Shown: one piece after another, positions 54,140 through 64,000 of the stretch
Numbering within the stretch: position 1 is the stretch's first letter
Layout of the letters: each line of letters opens with the position of its first letter
Source: Ailanthus altissimus
Taxonomy: Eukaryota > Streptophyta > Magnoliopsida > Sapindales > Simaroubaceae
Direction: 5' to 3'
NCBI GenBank assembly: GCA_946807835.1
Contig: OX327699.1
Coordinates: 19,146,014 to 19,210,013 of the forward strand
DNA: 64,000 nucleotides
Made by a program: the position numbers and the translations under genes
Notes under the pieces: model-generated
The model's input: only the letters and a program-made list of their open reading frames with translations
What the model was told of the DNA's origin: nothing
Database searches by the model: none

Positions 54140-54697
54140 TGTTGAAAATTGGCTTATATGCCAAATTGTGCCAATCCCACATTGGTGGGAGATGGCATGG
54201 AGGTGCTTTGGTAGGCCTATATAAGGCAAGGCTCTCCTTGAGATTTAATATACTTTTGAGAATATTTCTCTTCTCCCCTCTATTTGTAGGATCTCTTTAT
54301 GAGAACCTCATAGTTCAAGGATTTTACATTTAAATCCTTGAAAGTTGTAAGAATTCAATTTTTCCCTTTATTTTTGGGCATTTGTAGTAATACCCTATTG
54401 TTTGGGTAATTACAGTATTAGCCTTACTATTTGGGTATTTGCAGTTTGACCCAATAGTTAGAAAATTTGTATTGTGGCCCAAAAATTTTGTAACTTCTCT
54501 TGAAGATAGTGGATTTGTTCTAGCGGCGCCCGAGGACGTAGGTAACATTACCGAACCTCGTTAAACTTGGTGTTCTTTCCTTTTTGCATATTGTTGGATG
54601 TTTGGTTGCCTCGTTATGGTATAACTAGCATTATTGATTGTCCGCATAACAATTGGTAATAATGCTAATTGTTATTTGAACGCTTCTTGGCGTAACA
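54140..54697 (+). repeat. 5' LTR of the young copia
   Basis: 558 bp, TGTTGAAAATT...GCGTAACA. It drives transcription of the element. It is the same as 58969-59526 as far as I can read. Confidence 0.96.
54218..54224 (+). promoter_or_regulatory. TATA box in the 5' LTR
   Basis: TATATAA within CCTATATAAGGC, 79 bp into the LTR. It is a good candidate for the element's core promoter. Confidence 0.65.
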
Positions 54698-54699
54698 AG

Positions 54700-54714
54700 T
54701 GGTATCAGAGCCCC
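54700..54714 (+). other. Primer-binding site, initiator Met tRNA
   Basis: TGGTATCAGAGCCCC begins two bases after the 5' LTR. It is the canonical complement to the 3' end of plant initiator Met tRNA. Confidence 0.93.
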
Positions 54715-54863
54715 AGGTTTAGGACAGTGAGTGGCTATTTTTTTAGCATTTACTACTATTCTGGGTTGGTGAATTTTTGAATTGCTAGTTGTTGGATATA
54801 ATTATTTGGTGGAGCTTGGTTATTTGTGATATTGTGTATCGAGCTCATTTGTGCGAGGTGGCT

Positions 54864-57800
54864 ATGGCATCATCATCATCTACATCGATGAGGACAGTGA
54901 CAGTGTCTAGTGCAAAAATAGATGTGGAAAAATTTGATGGTCGGAATAATTTCGGCTTATGGCAGAGTGAGGTGTTGGATGGATTGTGTCAACAAGACTT
55001 AGATATAGTTCTGGAAGAAACAAAACCAGAAGATATCAAGGAGATAGACTGGGACAGGCTTAATATAAAAGCTTGTGGGTTGATTCGTTCTTGTCTGTGT
55101 AGAGAGCAGAAGTATCCGTTCATCAGAGAAAAGTCTGCCAATGCATTATGGAAGGCGCTGGAGAACAAATATATGAAGAAAAGTAATGAGAACCGGTTGT
55201 ATCTATTGAAAAGATTGTTTCGTCTTCAGTTGAGACAAGGTACGAGTATCAGTTCTCATATTGATGAATTTAATAAGTTAATTGCTGATTTATTAAATTT
55301 AGAGGAAACCTTCAAAGATGAAATAAAGGCTATGCTGTTGATTGGTTCTCTTCCGGATGAATTAGATCATTTATGTATTACTCTCATTCATGGAAAGGAT
55401 AAATTGTCATTTGAAGAAGTTTGTTCTTCTTTGACAAACTATGAAATCCGTAGAAAGGATCAGAGAGAACATAGAGATGAGTCAGTAGAAGCATTGACAG
55501 TGAGAGGGCGTAGCCAGAGTAAAAAACCGGGAAAAAGGGGAAAATCTAAGTCGAGGGGTAGAGTAGGAAAAGATGAGTGTGCCTTTTGTCGGGAGAAAGG
55601 GCATTGGAAGAAAGATTGTCCAAAGTTGAAAAAGAAAGAAAAAGATATGTCTATTTCTGATGCATGTGTTGTTGAGAGCGTAAGCGATGATAGTTTGTCA
55701 GATTTTTGTTTAAGTGGTCATTCATCCACGTCTCGTTCTGATGAATGGATTATGGATTCGGGTTGTACTTATCATATGTGTCCACATCGGGAATGGTTCT
55801 TTAATTTTGAAGAGCTTAATGGTGGAGTTGTGTATATGGGCAATAATGATAGTTGTCATACTGCTGGGATAGGTTCAATCCGGTTGAAAAATGATGATGG
55901 ATCAACTAGAGTTCTGACAGACGTTCGGTATATACCGAAGTTGAGGAAGAATCTCATCTCATTGGGAGCCTTGGAATCTAAAGGCTGTACTGTATCTATA
56001 CGAAATGGAATTCTGAGGGTTACTTCAGGTGCTCTTGTGACATTGAAAGGCACTAGGAGGAACAACTTGTATTATTACAATGGTAGTACAGTGATTGGAT
56101 CAGCGGCTATGGTTTCTGATAATGATGCAGATTCAGAGATCATTAGATTATGGCATATGCGGTTGGGGCATGCAGGTGAGAAAGCCTTATTCAGTTTAGT
56201 GAAAAGAGGCTTATTGAAAGGTGCGAAGACTTGCAAGCTAGAATTTTGTGAGCATTGTGTTCTGGGAAAGCAGAAGAGAGTGAAGTTTGGCACCGCTATT
56301 CATAATACCGAGGGTATTCTTGATTATGTTCACTCAGATGTATGGGGACCTTCTCAGACTACATCTATGGGAGGTTTGCGCTACTATGTTATTTTTGTTG
56401 ATGACTTTTCCAGAAGAACTTGGGTGTACGTTTTGAAATCCAAAGATGATGTACTTAGTGCTTTCCTTAAATGGAAAAAGATGGTTGAGACACAAACAGG
56501 CAGAAAAATCAGGCATCTCAGAACAGACAATGGTGGTGAGTATTGCAGTGATAAGTTCTTGAAATTGTGTCAAGATGAGGGTATTGTACGTCATTTTACT
56601 GTAAGAGGTACACCGCAGCAGAATGGGGTGGCAGAACGCATGAACCGGACATTGCTGGAGAAAGTTCGGTGTATGTTGTCCAATGCAGAATTGGGTAAAG
56701 AGTTTTGGGCTGAGGCTGTGATTTATGCGTGTCATCTCATTAATCGTCTACCGTCAGCTGCTATTAGTGATAGAACTCCATTGGAGGTTTGGTCTGGAAA
56801 ACCTGTTTCTGATTATGATTCTTTACATGTATTTGGTTCCATTGCATATTATCATGTGAAAGAATCAAAGCTAGATTCCAGAGCCAAGAAAGCAATTTTC
56901 TTGGGATTTTCTTCAGGTGTAAAAGGATATCGTCTTTGGTGTCCGAGTTCGAGGAAGATTGTATCAAGTAGAGATGTAACATTTGATGAGTCTTCTATGT
57001 TGAAGAAATCAGAAAACCAGACAACAGTGAATAGTACTCCGCAACAGGTGGAGCGTACTCAGCAGCAGGTGGAGTTGGAAACAACTACATTGAACCCGGT
57101 TAGATCTGTAGAGACAGATAATGATACTCCTATGACAGAGGTGATTTTGGGAGATGATGGAGAAGGTTCTACTCATGAACCTCAACAGCAACAAGAAACT
57201 ATTGCAGTAAATAGGCCAAGACGTGAGATTCGGAGACCTGCTCGATTTGTTGATATGGTGGCCTACGCACTTCCAGTTGTAGATGATGATGTTCCTTCCA
57301 CTTATAGAAAGGCAGTCAGCTATTCTGAAGTTGATCAGTGGAAGACAGCTATGAAGGAAGAGATGCAGTCTCTTCAGAAAAATGAAACTTGGGAGCTAGC
57401 TCAACTACCAAAGGGTAAGAAGGCAATTGGGTGCAAATGGGTATATGCAAAGAAAGATGGATTTCCTGATAAGAAAGATATTCGCTACAAGGCAAGGTTG
57501 GTGGCTAAAGGCTATGCACAAAAGGAAGGAATTGACTACAATGAGGTATTTTCTCCAGTTGTGAAACATTCTTCCATTAGAATTTTATTGGCCTTAGTAG
57601 CTCAGTTAAATATGGAACTAGTTCAACTCGATGTAAAAACTGCATTTTTACATGGTGACTTGGAAGAGGAAATCTATATGACTCAACCAGAGGGATTCAA
57701 AGTTGCTGGTAAGGAAAAATTGGTTTGCAAACTGAAAAGATCGCTTTATGGTTTGAAACAATCGCCGAGGCAGTGGTATAAGCGATTTGATCGGTTTATG

Positions 57801-58865
57801 ATGGGTCAGAGGTACACAAGAAGCAAATTTGACCATTGTGTGTATTTTCAGAGGCTACATGATGGTTCTTTCATTTATCTACTCTTGTATGTCGATGACA
57901 TGTTGATAGCTTCAACGAATGTCGAAGAAATTGAAAAATTGAAGATTCAATTGAATAGAGAGTTTGAGATGAAAGATTTGGGTGAAGCTAGAAAGATACT
58001 AGGCATGGAGATTAGCAGGGACAGAGAAAGAGGCAAAATTTGTTTGACTCAAAAGCAATATCTGAAGAAGGTATTACAGCGTTTTGGCATTTCAGAGGAA
58101 TCAAAACCTGTAAGTACCCCACTTGCTGCTCATATGAAGATCAGTGCATCTTTATCTCCTAGTTCAGATGAGGAACGAGAGTATATGTCTCGAGTTCCAT
58201 ATGCTAATGCAGTTGGTAGCCTAATGTATGCTATGGTGTGTACGAGACCTGATATTTCACATGCAGTTGGAGTAGTGAGCAGATACATGCATAATCCCGG
58301 TAAAGGTCATTGGCAAGCTGTGAAATGGATTATGCGGTATTTATTGAAAACCGTAGGTGTTGGCTTAGTCTTTGAGAGAGATGAAACATGTGATCACTAT
58401 GCTGTTGGTTTTGTTGATTCTGATTATGCTGGTGATTTGGATAAACGTCGATCAACAACCGGTTATGTGTTTACTCTTGCGAGAGCACCTGTGAGTTGGA
58501 AGTCTACTTTACAGTCTACAGTTGCTTTGTCTACTACAGAGGCAGAGTACATGGCAGTTACAGAGGCTGTGAAGGAAGCTATTTGGTTACAGGGATTGCT
58601 GGATGAATTGGGAATTGGTCAGAAGAAAATTAATGTTTATTCTGACAGTCAAAGTGCTATTCATTTAGCGAAGAATCCAGTATACCATGTTCGAACGAAG
58701 CATATTGATGTTCGGCATCATTTCGTGCGGGAGATCATTAGTGAAGGAAGAATCTTACTTCAGAAGATTGGGACTGCCGAGAATCCCGCAGATATGTTGA
58801 CTAAAGTGGTGACAGCGATCAAGTTCAATCATTGTTTGGACTTGATCAATATAGTTCGAGTTTGA
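54864..58865 (+). CDS. Intact copia gag-pol polyprotein, 1333 aa
   Basis: It encodes, in one frame, the gag coat protein and the enzymes that copy and integrate the element. In order: a gag domain, a CCHC knuckle (CAFCREKGHWKKDC, about residue 239), an aspartic protease with DSG (about 298) and a GAG-pre-integrase region (about 430). The integrase triad is D492, D555 and E591, with the expected 35-residue D-E spacing and GTPQQNGVAER. RT has YVDD with its aspartates at about 1011-1012. RNase H starts with a DSDYAGD motif (about 1185), and DSQSAIHLA follows. All catalytic residues I can check are present and no stop interrupts the frame. The open frame extends 25 codons upstream but begins with TTG. 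The first ATG, at 54864, gives the usual short leader after the primer site. Confidence 0.96.
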   Translation: MASSSSTSMRTVTVSSAKIDVEKFDGRNNFGLWQSEVLDGLCQQDLDIVLEETKPEDIKEIDWDRLNIKACGLIRSCLCREQKYPFIREKSANALWKALENKYMKKSNENRLYLLKRLFRLQLRQGTSISSHIDEFNKLIADLLNLEETFKDEIKAMLLIGSLPDELDHLCITLIHGKDKLSFEEVCSSLTNYEIRRKDQREHRDESVEALTVRGRSQSKKPGKRGKSKSRGRVGKDECAFCREKGHWKKDCPKLKKKEKDMSISDACVVESVSDDSLSDFCLSGHSSTSRSDEWIMDSGCTYHMCPHREWFFNFEELNGGVVYMGNNDSCHTAGIGSIRLKNDDGSTRVLTDVRYIPKLRKNLISLGALESKGCTVSIRNGILRVTSGALVTLKGTRRNNLYYYNGSTVIGSAAMVSDNDADSEIIRLWHMRLGHAGEKALFSLVKRGLLKGAKTCKLEFCEHCVLGKQKRVKFGTAIHNTEGILDYVHSDVWGPSQTTSMGGLRYYVIFVDDFSRRTWVYVLKSKDDVLSAFLKWKKMVETQTGRKIRHLRTDNGGEYCSDKFLKLCQDEGIVRHFTVRGTPQQNGVAERMNRTLLEKVRCMLSNAELGKEFWAEAVIYACHLINRLPSAAISDRTPLEVWSGKPVSDYDSLHVFGSIAYYHVKESKLDSRAKKAIFLGFSSGVKGYRLWCPSSRKIVSSRDVTFDESSMLKKSENQTTVNSTPQQVERTQQQVELETTTLNPVRSVETDNDTPMTEVILGDDGEGSTHEPQQQQETIAVNRPRREIRRPARFVDMVAYALPVVDDDVPSTYRKAVSYSEVDQWKTAMKEEMQSLQKNETWELAQLPKGKKAIGCKWVYAKKDGFPDKKDIRYKARLVAKGYAQKEGIDYNEVFSPVVKHSSIRILLALVAQLNMELVQLDVKTAFLHGDLEEEIYMTQPEGFKVAGKEKLVCKLKRSLYGLKQSPRQWYKRFDRFMMGQRYTRSKFDHCVYFQRLHDGSFIYLLLYVDDMLIASTNVEEIEKLKIQLNREFEMKDLGEARKILGMEISRDRERGKICLTQKQYLKKVLQRFGISEESKPVSTPLAAHMKISASLSPSSDEEREYMSRVPYANAVGSLMYAMVCTRPDISHAVGVVSRYMHNPGKGHWQAVKWIMRYLLKTVGVGLVFERDETCDHYAVGFVDSDYAGDLDKRRSTTGYVFTLARAPVSWKSTLQSTVALSTTEAEYMAVTEAVKEAIWLQGLLDELGIGQKKINVYSDSQSAIHLAKNPVYHVRTKHIDVRHHFVREIISEGRILLQKIGTAENPADMLTKVVTAIKFNHCLDLINIVRV

Positions 58866-58956
58866 TAGCGCCATTGGGCGCAAATTTAGAGGCGCTGCTT
58901 TTGGATAGAGAAGTTTTTGGAAAAATGAAGCTTTATGGAGGATTGGCATATTCGCC

Positions 58957-58968
58957 AAGGTGGAGATT
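58957..58968 (+). other. Polypurine tract of the young copia
   Basis: AAGGTGGAGATT, directly before the 3' LTR. It is mostly purine and in the canonical position. Confidence 0.8.
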
Positions 58969-59526
58969 TGTTGAAAATTGGCTTATATGCCAAATTGTGC
59001 CAATCCCACATTGGTGGGAGATGGCATGGAGGTGCTTTGGTAGGCCTATATAAGGCAAGGCTCTCCTTGAGATTTAATATACTTTTGAGAATATTTCTCT
59101 TCTCCCCTCTATTTGTAGGATCTCTTTATGAGAACCTCATAGTTCAAGGATTTTACATTTAAATCCTTGAAAGTTGTAAGAATTCAATTTTTCCCTTTAT
59201 TTTTGGGCATTTGTAGTAATACCCTATTGTTTGGGTAATTACAGTATTAGCCTTACTATTTGGGTATTTGCAGTTTGACCCAATAGTTAGAAAATTTGTA
59301 TTGTGGCCCAAAAATTTTGTAACTTCTCTTGAAGATAGTGGATTTGTTCTAGCGGCGCCCGAGGACGTAGGTAACATTACCGAACCTCGTTAAACTTGGT
59401 GTTCTTTCCTTTTTGCATATTGTTGGATGTTTGGTTGCCTCGTTATGGTATAACTAGCATTATTGATTGTCCGCATAACAATTGGTAATAATGCTAATTG
59501 TTATTTGAACGCTTCTTGGCGTAACA
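58969..59526 (+). repeat. 3' LTR of the young copia
   Basis: 558 bp, identical to the 5' LTR as read. Its TATATAA at 59047-59053 points rightward into the 5' part of P450 copy B, on the opposite strand to that gene. Confidence 0.96.
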
Positions 59527-59972
59527 ACCTCATCAACACGAATACTAGATAACGTTTGCAGGCGAGTAGAGGAAAAGATTTCAAGGGACGTGATTCGTCG
59601 AAGGTTTCGCCAGTGATCACCGTACGGAGCCCAGGCGAGGCTAGTGAAGTTGTAGCCCAAGTGTTTTCCGACGAGCGTGCGAGGGCGGTTGGCGAAAACG
59701 ATGTCGTTTTTGGTGAAACATTCTTCAGCTGCTGAGGGTGATGAGACCAGGAGGACGCGGCGGGAACCGAATTGGAGGAGGAGTATGGGGCCATGTCGTT
59801 TTGACAGCTCGGATAGAGTTCTGTGAAGTGGTCGCTTGAGGAGGTAGAGATGGCCAATTATGGGCAACGAAGGAAATGGACTTGGTGGGAGGTTTTGGAT
59901 TTTGTTCAACAAGTGTTTTGCAATGATATACAGTGTTAGATAGATTGGCAAGTACAGAAGCAAGGTCGCCAT

Positions 59973-60855
59973 TGTTCATGTATTGATGCAAGACTCAATG
60001 CTTTCTGTTTGTGAAAGGCTATAATATGCTCTGCTCTCCTGATTTCTCCAAGCTTTTGCCTTTGCCCCTTTTCTTTTAAATAGATAAATCCTTTTGTCGT
60101 TATTATTATTTTCCCTCTTGTCTTCTTATCTTATTTTGATTCCTTTGTTCAAGTCGTGGAATCTTAGGGTAAGATGATAAAATTGACTCCTTTTTCCACA
60201 ATAAATAAATAAACGAGATTTACACCTATATCATCCAAAAGAAGGAACATATCTAAAATTTAAATAAATATATATTTTTATGATCTATGAAAACATATTT
60301 AAAATTATCGGAGTTTTTATCACAAAGTACAATACAATATATAAAAATAAATTTATCTCGAAGTGTTTACTATAATAATAAAAATAAATTATTAATTTAT
60401 GTTAATTTTATTAATAATTGTGAATATTTTTTTTATTTATATGAACATATAATTTATTGTATTACATCTCTCGCTCAATTCTTACGTCACATATTTTATA
60501 AATATTGACTTAATAAGGCTTGCAGAAAATAATGTATTTAATTTATTAAGTAAAAATATTATTATTAAACTCATATTTTGAAGGCATTTAATAATAAACT
60601 CATATATCTAACAATTATTTCTTTTAAAATTAATATAAATAAGTTTTCATTGGAACAAATTACGAAAGGAAACATCCCAAATATGTAAAATATTTTAGTA
60701 ATAATATAACATCAAATACATAAAGCTCAGCTATACTTTAAATGTTATAAAACATATATGGTACCTTATCTTCACCATTATTCAACTGGACAATCAGTAC
60801 GGTTTCGCATCTTATACAGTCAATTAACCGTAAATTGAACTAAACTAGTTTATAT
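59973..60855. other. Intergenic: promoter region of P450 copy B
   Basis: AT-rich, with the presumed promoter and 5' UTR of copy B. No other gene is seen. Confidence 0.5.
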
Positions 60856-61101
60856 TTATGAAAGAAGCTTAATCATGGGTTGGAGAAACATTCTTTCAAA
60901 GCTGATGGGGAGAACACGACAAGGGACAGGGCAAGAGCCAACTTTGAGGAGGGTATGGCCGTACCAGGTTGAGAGTTTTGAGAGGGTTCGATTGAAGAGA
61001 TAGCCAGATAAAGATGGCGTATGGAGATCTCTGATCTTGTACAAAGCAAAGGGTTGCCTACTTTGTAGGGAAATATAAAGAGAACGATGTGTCGAGAACA
61101 T
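60856..61101 (-). pseudogene. N-terminal P450 fragment (CYP81-like)
   Basis: The minus-strand frame reads SGYLFNRTLSKLSTWYGHTL, then a VGSCPV and ERMFLQP stretch. This parallels the hinge-to-first-strand region of copies A and B ([21 protein letters not shown] and onward) with losses and substitutions. No downstream P450 exons follow in register. It is a relic only. Confidence 0.7.
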
Positions 61102-62284
61102 GGTTTCTAAGTACTTATAGTTGCTTAATGCTTGACGTGTATCGTGTTTTCTTCTTGAACGTTGAAATTATTTGAGCATCACCTTATTACAACACTTGCA
61201 CACGGAATCACATGGGTCCAGAAACCAAAATGGCTCAAATTTGAGAAAGAAGGAACCATGGTCGGGCGCCCGTGTCTGGCATTTAGCTTGCAATGGCTGA
61301 GCCCTGGGGCATGGTGGCTCCATCTATTCTGTCATGTCTACCATTTCATGACCAATCCCTATCCAACTCAAAGCACTGGATCAGTGATCCTAATGCAATC
61401 CCAGCCTTTCTCTATGAAGCCCCTTCTTCCTGGCTCAAATCGCATCAATTTGAACCTATCTCTAGCCCAATCCAGCTCCTCAAATCTCTCCAGCTTGAAC
61501 TTTCGTGGATCCGCCCAAATCTCGTGATCATTTTGTATGGCCCAAATTAACCACTAATATTGTACCACGAGGAGTGTTGTAAACTTGTACCATGTACTCA
61601 TTTGATGATTCATGAGGTAATTAGGCTTGGTACTGAAGCGTACAAGCGCATAGTCTCATTTATGATGCTGCGAAGGTATAGAAATTGGCCTTCATCAATC
61701 AGACGGCCATGTATCCACTCGGTCATCGATTTCTTTTCGAGTCTTCTTGAGGACTTCCCGGTGATTAAGCAAAAGGGAAAGTGCCACTCCATTGTATCAA
61801 TTGGAGTGTCTGTTCCTGCTGTTATTAGAACCTATATATACGCGCACACAGAATTATGAATGCATATATATTTGCTCCAGTTACTCCTAACGAATACTGA
61901 TTGCATTATCAAGATAATGAACGTATAGAATTAAACTAAAATAAATATAATAGTGGTTATGTTCGCAGAAAAAAATGAGAAGAAAATACATGGATATGTC
62001 TTACAAGAATAAGGCTTTTGATGGTTTCGTCGTTGTAGTACTGAGAATCAGTTTCTTGAAGCGCTAGCAAAAAGTCAATCATTTGCCATCCTTTTTCTAT
62101 TCTCTTCAACTAAGCGCTGCATGAACTCATCTCTCCTCCTCCACGATCTATCATCCTTTTCTCTCGGTCCCTATAGGGCAAGAAATCTCTAATATTTGCC
62201 ACGTTCTCCTTGAGCCTCTTCGCCTCTTGCTACGTTCTCACCACAATATCGCTTTCCAGCTATAATCCTCGTCGCGGCATATTG

Positions 62285-62790
62285 TTTTTTTATAGTTAAA
62301 ATTTATTTTTAATATTAATAATAACCTTTTATTTAATAATTTAAATTTTTGAGTTAAATAATAAATTAGTACGAAATCAAAGTCAAGTTATTGAGTTCAA
62401 ATCTCAATGTGTCTTTGTTTTAAGTTAATTATCTTTATTTGTAGTTAATTTTTTAATTTCTCAATTTTAATATTTGGGAAAATTCACTTTATTAAACTTA
62501 AATCTATGTGAAATTCACTTTATTAAACTTAAATCTATGTGAAATTCACTTTATTAAACTTAAATATATATGAGATTCACGTTTCATGTTAAGAGAATTG
62601 TTAAAAATTATTTTTAATATTAATATTTTTTTATTTCTCTGTTTAATTTGAATTTATGTGAGATTCATGTTTCACGTGAGGGATACTGTTAAGATTTGTC
62701 TTTAATATTAATATTAAATTATTTTTTAACATCTTATATTTTTAAGTTGAGCGTTAAACTAATAATTTGAATTGTGAAAAAGTCGATAGA
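62285..62790. other. AT-rich insertion inside P450 copy C
   Basis: This interrupts the homology between the two exon 1 pieces. It contains 31 bp tandem units and paired stretches resembling ATGTGAGATTCATGTTTCACG. The origin is unknown, possibly a fragment of a mobile element. Confidence 0.5.
62481..62580. repeat. 31 bp tandem repeat, about three copies
   Basis: AATTCACTTTATTAAACTTA recurs at 62481, 62512 and 62543, with a degenerate fourth start near 62574. Confidence 0.9.
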
Positions 62791-63000
62791 TAAAAAATTT
62801 GACTTCATCGACACAAATATTAGAATATTTGAGATATATCAAGTGACACGATTCATTTACGATTTCGCCAACAATCATTATATAGAGTCAAAAGAGACTT
62901 CTTTTTTACAAGCATTTAAGGGTGGCTAGCAAGTAGTGTTATTCTTTATGAGGCATTCTTCAGCCGCCGCTAAAGGTGATGAGACAACATTGCTAATTCC

Positions 63001-64000
63001 ATTACCTTTATCTTTTGTAAGATAGTATTAGAGTATTTTTTTTTTAATCTTTTTTTAACATGACATCAAAGCTTTTCAATTTTTTTTTAAAGTAAATTTT
63101 GAGAGTTTTTTTATAAAAAATTTCTCAACGTATTTTTTTTTTAATTTCTTTGTTTGTCAAAAATTTTGTTAGAATTTTATTTCAGGTCTCAAGTCATTCA
63201 TACAAGTCTAGTATCTCTCATTTTTGCTTAAATAGTCTCTATTTTCACAAATCATGATAATTTTTGAGTTACTATTTACTCGATAATTTTCTAACATGTA
63301 TCTATACACCACTCTCCTTAGACAACTTAAAACTCGTCAACGCACTTGTCACTTAGATGATTTTGAGGCTTAAAAAAAATGAAGAAAATGGAATTTGAAC
63401 AGAAATCAGCCAATAACTTGATGACTATAACATAAATATCTATAAATGTTTGCATGAAAACCTATTTCTACATACGACCAAATTTTGTTCAATAAAATCC
63501 AATGCTCAAATTTGAAAGTTATTTTTTCTGTTAACTGCTAAGCTTTAAAAACAATAACTAACCAGATGCCGATTGCAAAGGTTGGCAATCAGAATCATTT
63601 GCAACGAAAATACTAGGATATTCAATTGGGAGACGAGGGTGAGTCATGGATATGGCGTTCAGTGCTTCATCATTGTCCTACCAATCCTCATCCCTGCACA
63701 TACATTTATTCAAGAAATAAGTCATGATGCAATTAATTATCATTACAACTTTCTAAAAGTTTTCTATCAACTTTCTGAGAGTTCATTGACAGTTCAACTT
63801 CAATATCAAATCCAGATCTCTCCATTTGGACAAAAGAGTAAATGAAAAATGTCATTGGGGAAAATGTCAAGAACTTGAAATCCAAGATATTTATGTAGAT
63901 TAATCTTGCAGAATTTGTCAAAACTTATTGAAGGCAAGAGTGGTTTTTGGTCCTAATATCATCCATGTTAAAATTTACTCAATCACTGTCAAAATTCAAC
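63001..64000. other. Intergenic, AT-rich
   Basis: No recognisable gene or element. A 90-codon frame at 63573-63845 has no features that I recognise. Confidence 0.5.

Larger units (their letters stand above)
54140..59526 (+). mobile_element. Young, structurally complete Ty1/copia (Tnt1/Tork-like) element, 5387 bp
   Basis: Two 558 bp LTRs (54140-54697 and 58969-59526) look identical over their full length. Target duplications ACCTC at 54135-54139 and 59527-59531 are perfect. A primer site, an uninterrupted gag-pol frame and a polypurine tract all lie in the right places. Everything needed for autonomous transposition appears present. It is inserted in P450 copy B, antisense to it. Confidence 0.97.
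52931..59972 (-). pseudogene. CYP81-like cytochrome P450, copy B, split by a copia insertion
   Basis: An ER-membrane heme mono-oxygenase of the CYP81 type (substrate unknown). Exon 1 lies in two pieces: 59972-59527 and, beyond the insertion, 54134-53705 (the duplicated ACCTC is counted once). Exon 2 is 53560-52931 with a TAG stop, after a GT-AG intron. Counting around the insertion gives 876 plus 630 nt in frame (501 aa), so the gene was open before the insertion. Motifs are an N-terminal anchor, [10 protein letters not shown] hinge, WRNLRR, AGTETS (helix I), ETLR (ExxR), PERF and the complete heme loop FGSGRRGCPGEG. The insertion falls after ...SIRVDEV, about residue 148, ahead of every catalytic motif. 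As it stands, no functional enzyme can be made from this allele. Confidence 0.92.
61200..63000 (-). pseudogene. CYP81-like P450, copy C, heavily decayed
   Basis: Pieces occur in gene order on the minus strand. At 62790-63000 a VVSSPLAAAEECLIKN stretch and a diverged C-helix region are readable. At about 61990-62282 lie the middle of exon 1 and a conserved CTTGTAAG donor context near 62003. Exon 2 runs at about 61835-61200, with the helix I motif AGTDT, an INETMRLYA stretch (ExxR) and a degraded heme end. About 500 bp of foreign AT-rich sequence splits exon 1. Frames are broken throughout. Homology to copies A and B is clear, but no product is possible. Confidence 0.8.

Noticed and set aside
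54330..54548. 72-codon minus-strand frame, repeated at 59159-59377
   Set aside because: It exists twice only because it lies inside the duplicated LTR. There is no family resemblance and no support for a gene.
56334..56735. 133-codon antisense frame within the copia polyprotein
   Set aside because: It is an antisense shadow of the integrase region with no independent features.
1..64000. tRNA, rRNA and CRISPR-like arrays
   Set aside because: No sequence with paired tRNA A/B boxes, no rRNA block and no spaced identical repeats were seen. The tandem repeats present lack CRISPR-like spacing.

Overview
The window is eudicot nuclear DNA. It is AT-rich, the genes have short GT-AG introns, and the protein families are plant ones (nepenthesin-type aspartyl protease, PUF protein, NRAMP, CYP81 P450s). 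Well over half of the window is Ty1/copia and Ty3/gypsy retrotransposon sequence of several ages. No species is named, because nothing seen here fixes one.

Layout. 1-6069 is the 3' half of a decayed Ty3/gypsy chromovirus with a 2.78 kb LTR. 6172-18309 is the gene island, with three multi-exon genes all on the minus strand. They are an aspartyl protease whose 3' exons are missing from the window because the gypsy element sits in or at its intron, an intact Pumilio/PUF gene (5 exons, about 543 aa), and an intact NRAMP2-type metal transporter (4 exons, about 542 aa). 19947-28832 is an old full-length copia element on the minus strand with 2.2 kb LTRs. 29428-32208 is a solo LTR of the same gypsy family as the one at the left edge, inverted relative to it, with a perfect target duplication. 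33.8-35.9 kb is a decayed copia pol on the plus strand.

38.6-63.0 kb is a CYP81-like P450 cluster on the minus strand in which every copy is broken. Copy A (38.6-40.1 kb) has a 14 bp deletion upstream of the heme-binding loop plus a premature stop. Copy B (52.9-60.0 kb) is otherwise open but is split in exon 1 by a structurally complete copia element with two 558 bp LTRs that look identical, a 5 bp target duplication and an uninterrupted 1333-aa polyprotein. Copy C and a further fragment (60.9-63.0 kb) are heavily decayed. Between A and B lies a nested TE block. An older minus-strand copia (41.5-52.35 kb) contains a plus-oriented LTR, which in turn is split by a minus-oriented solo LTR with a perfect target duplication.

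The clearest biology is retrotransposon remodelling of genes: a very recent exonic insertion in a P450, a gypsy element within about 100 bp of a protease splice donor, and a stack of insertions whose order can be read from target duplications. I saw no convincing new gene system, and no RNA gene or CRISPR array. The least explained sequence is a set of GC-richer islands of imperfect units (19.69-19.95, 26.37-26.56 and about 37.2 kb).
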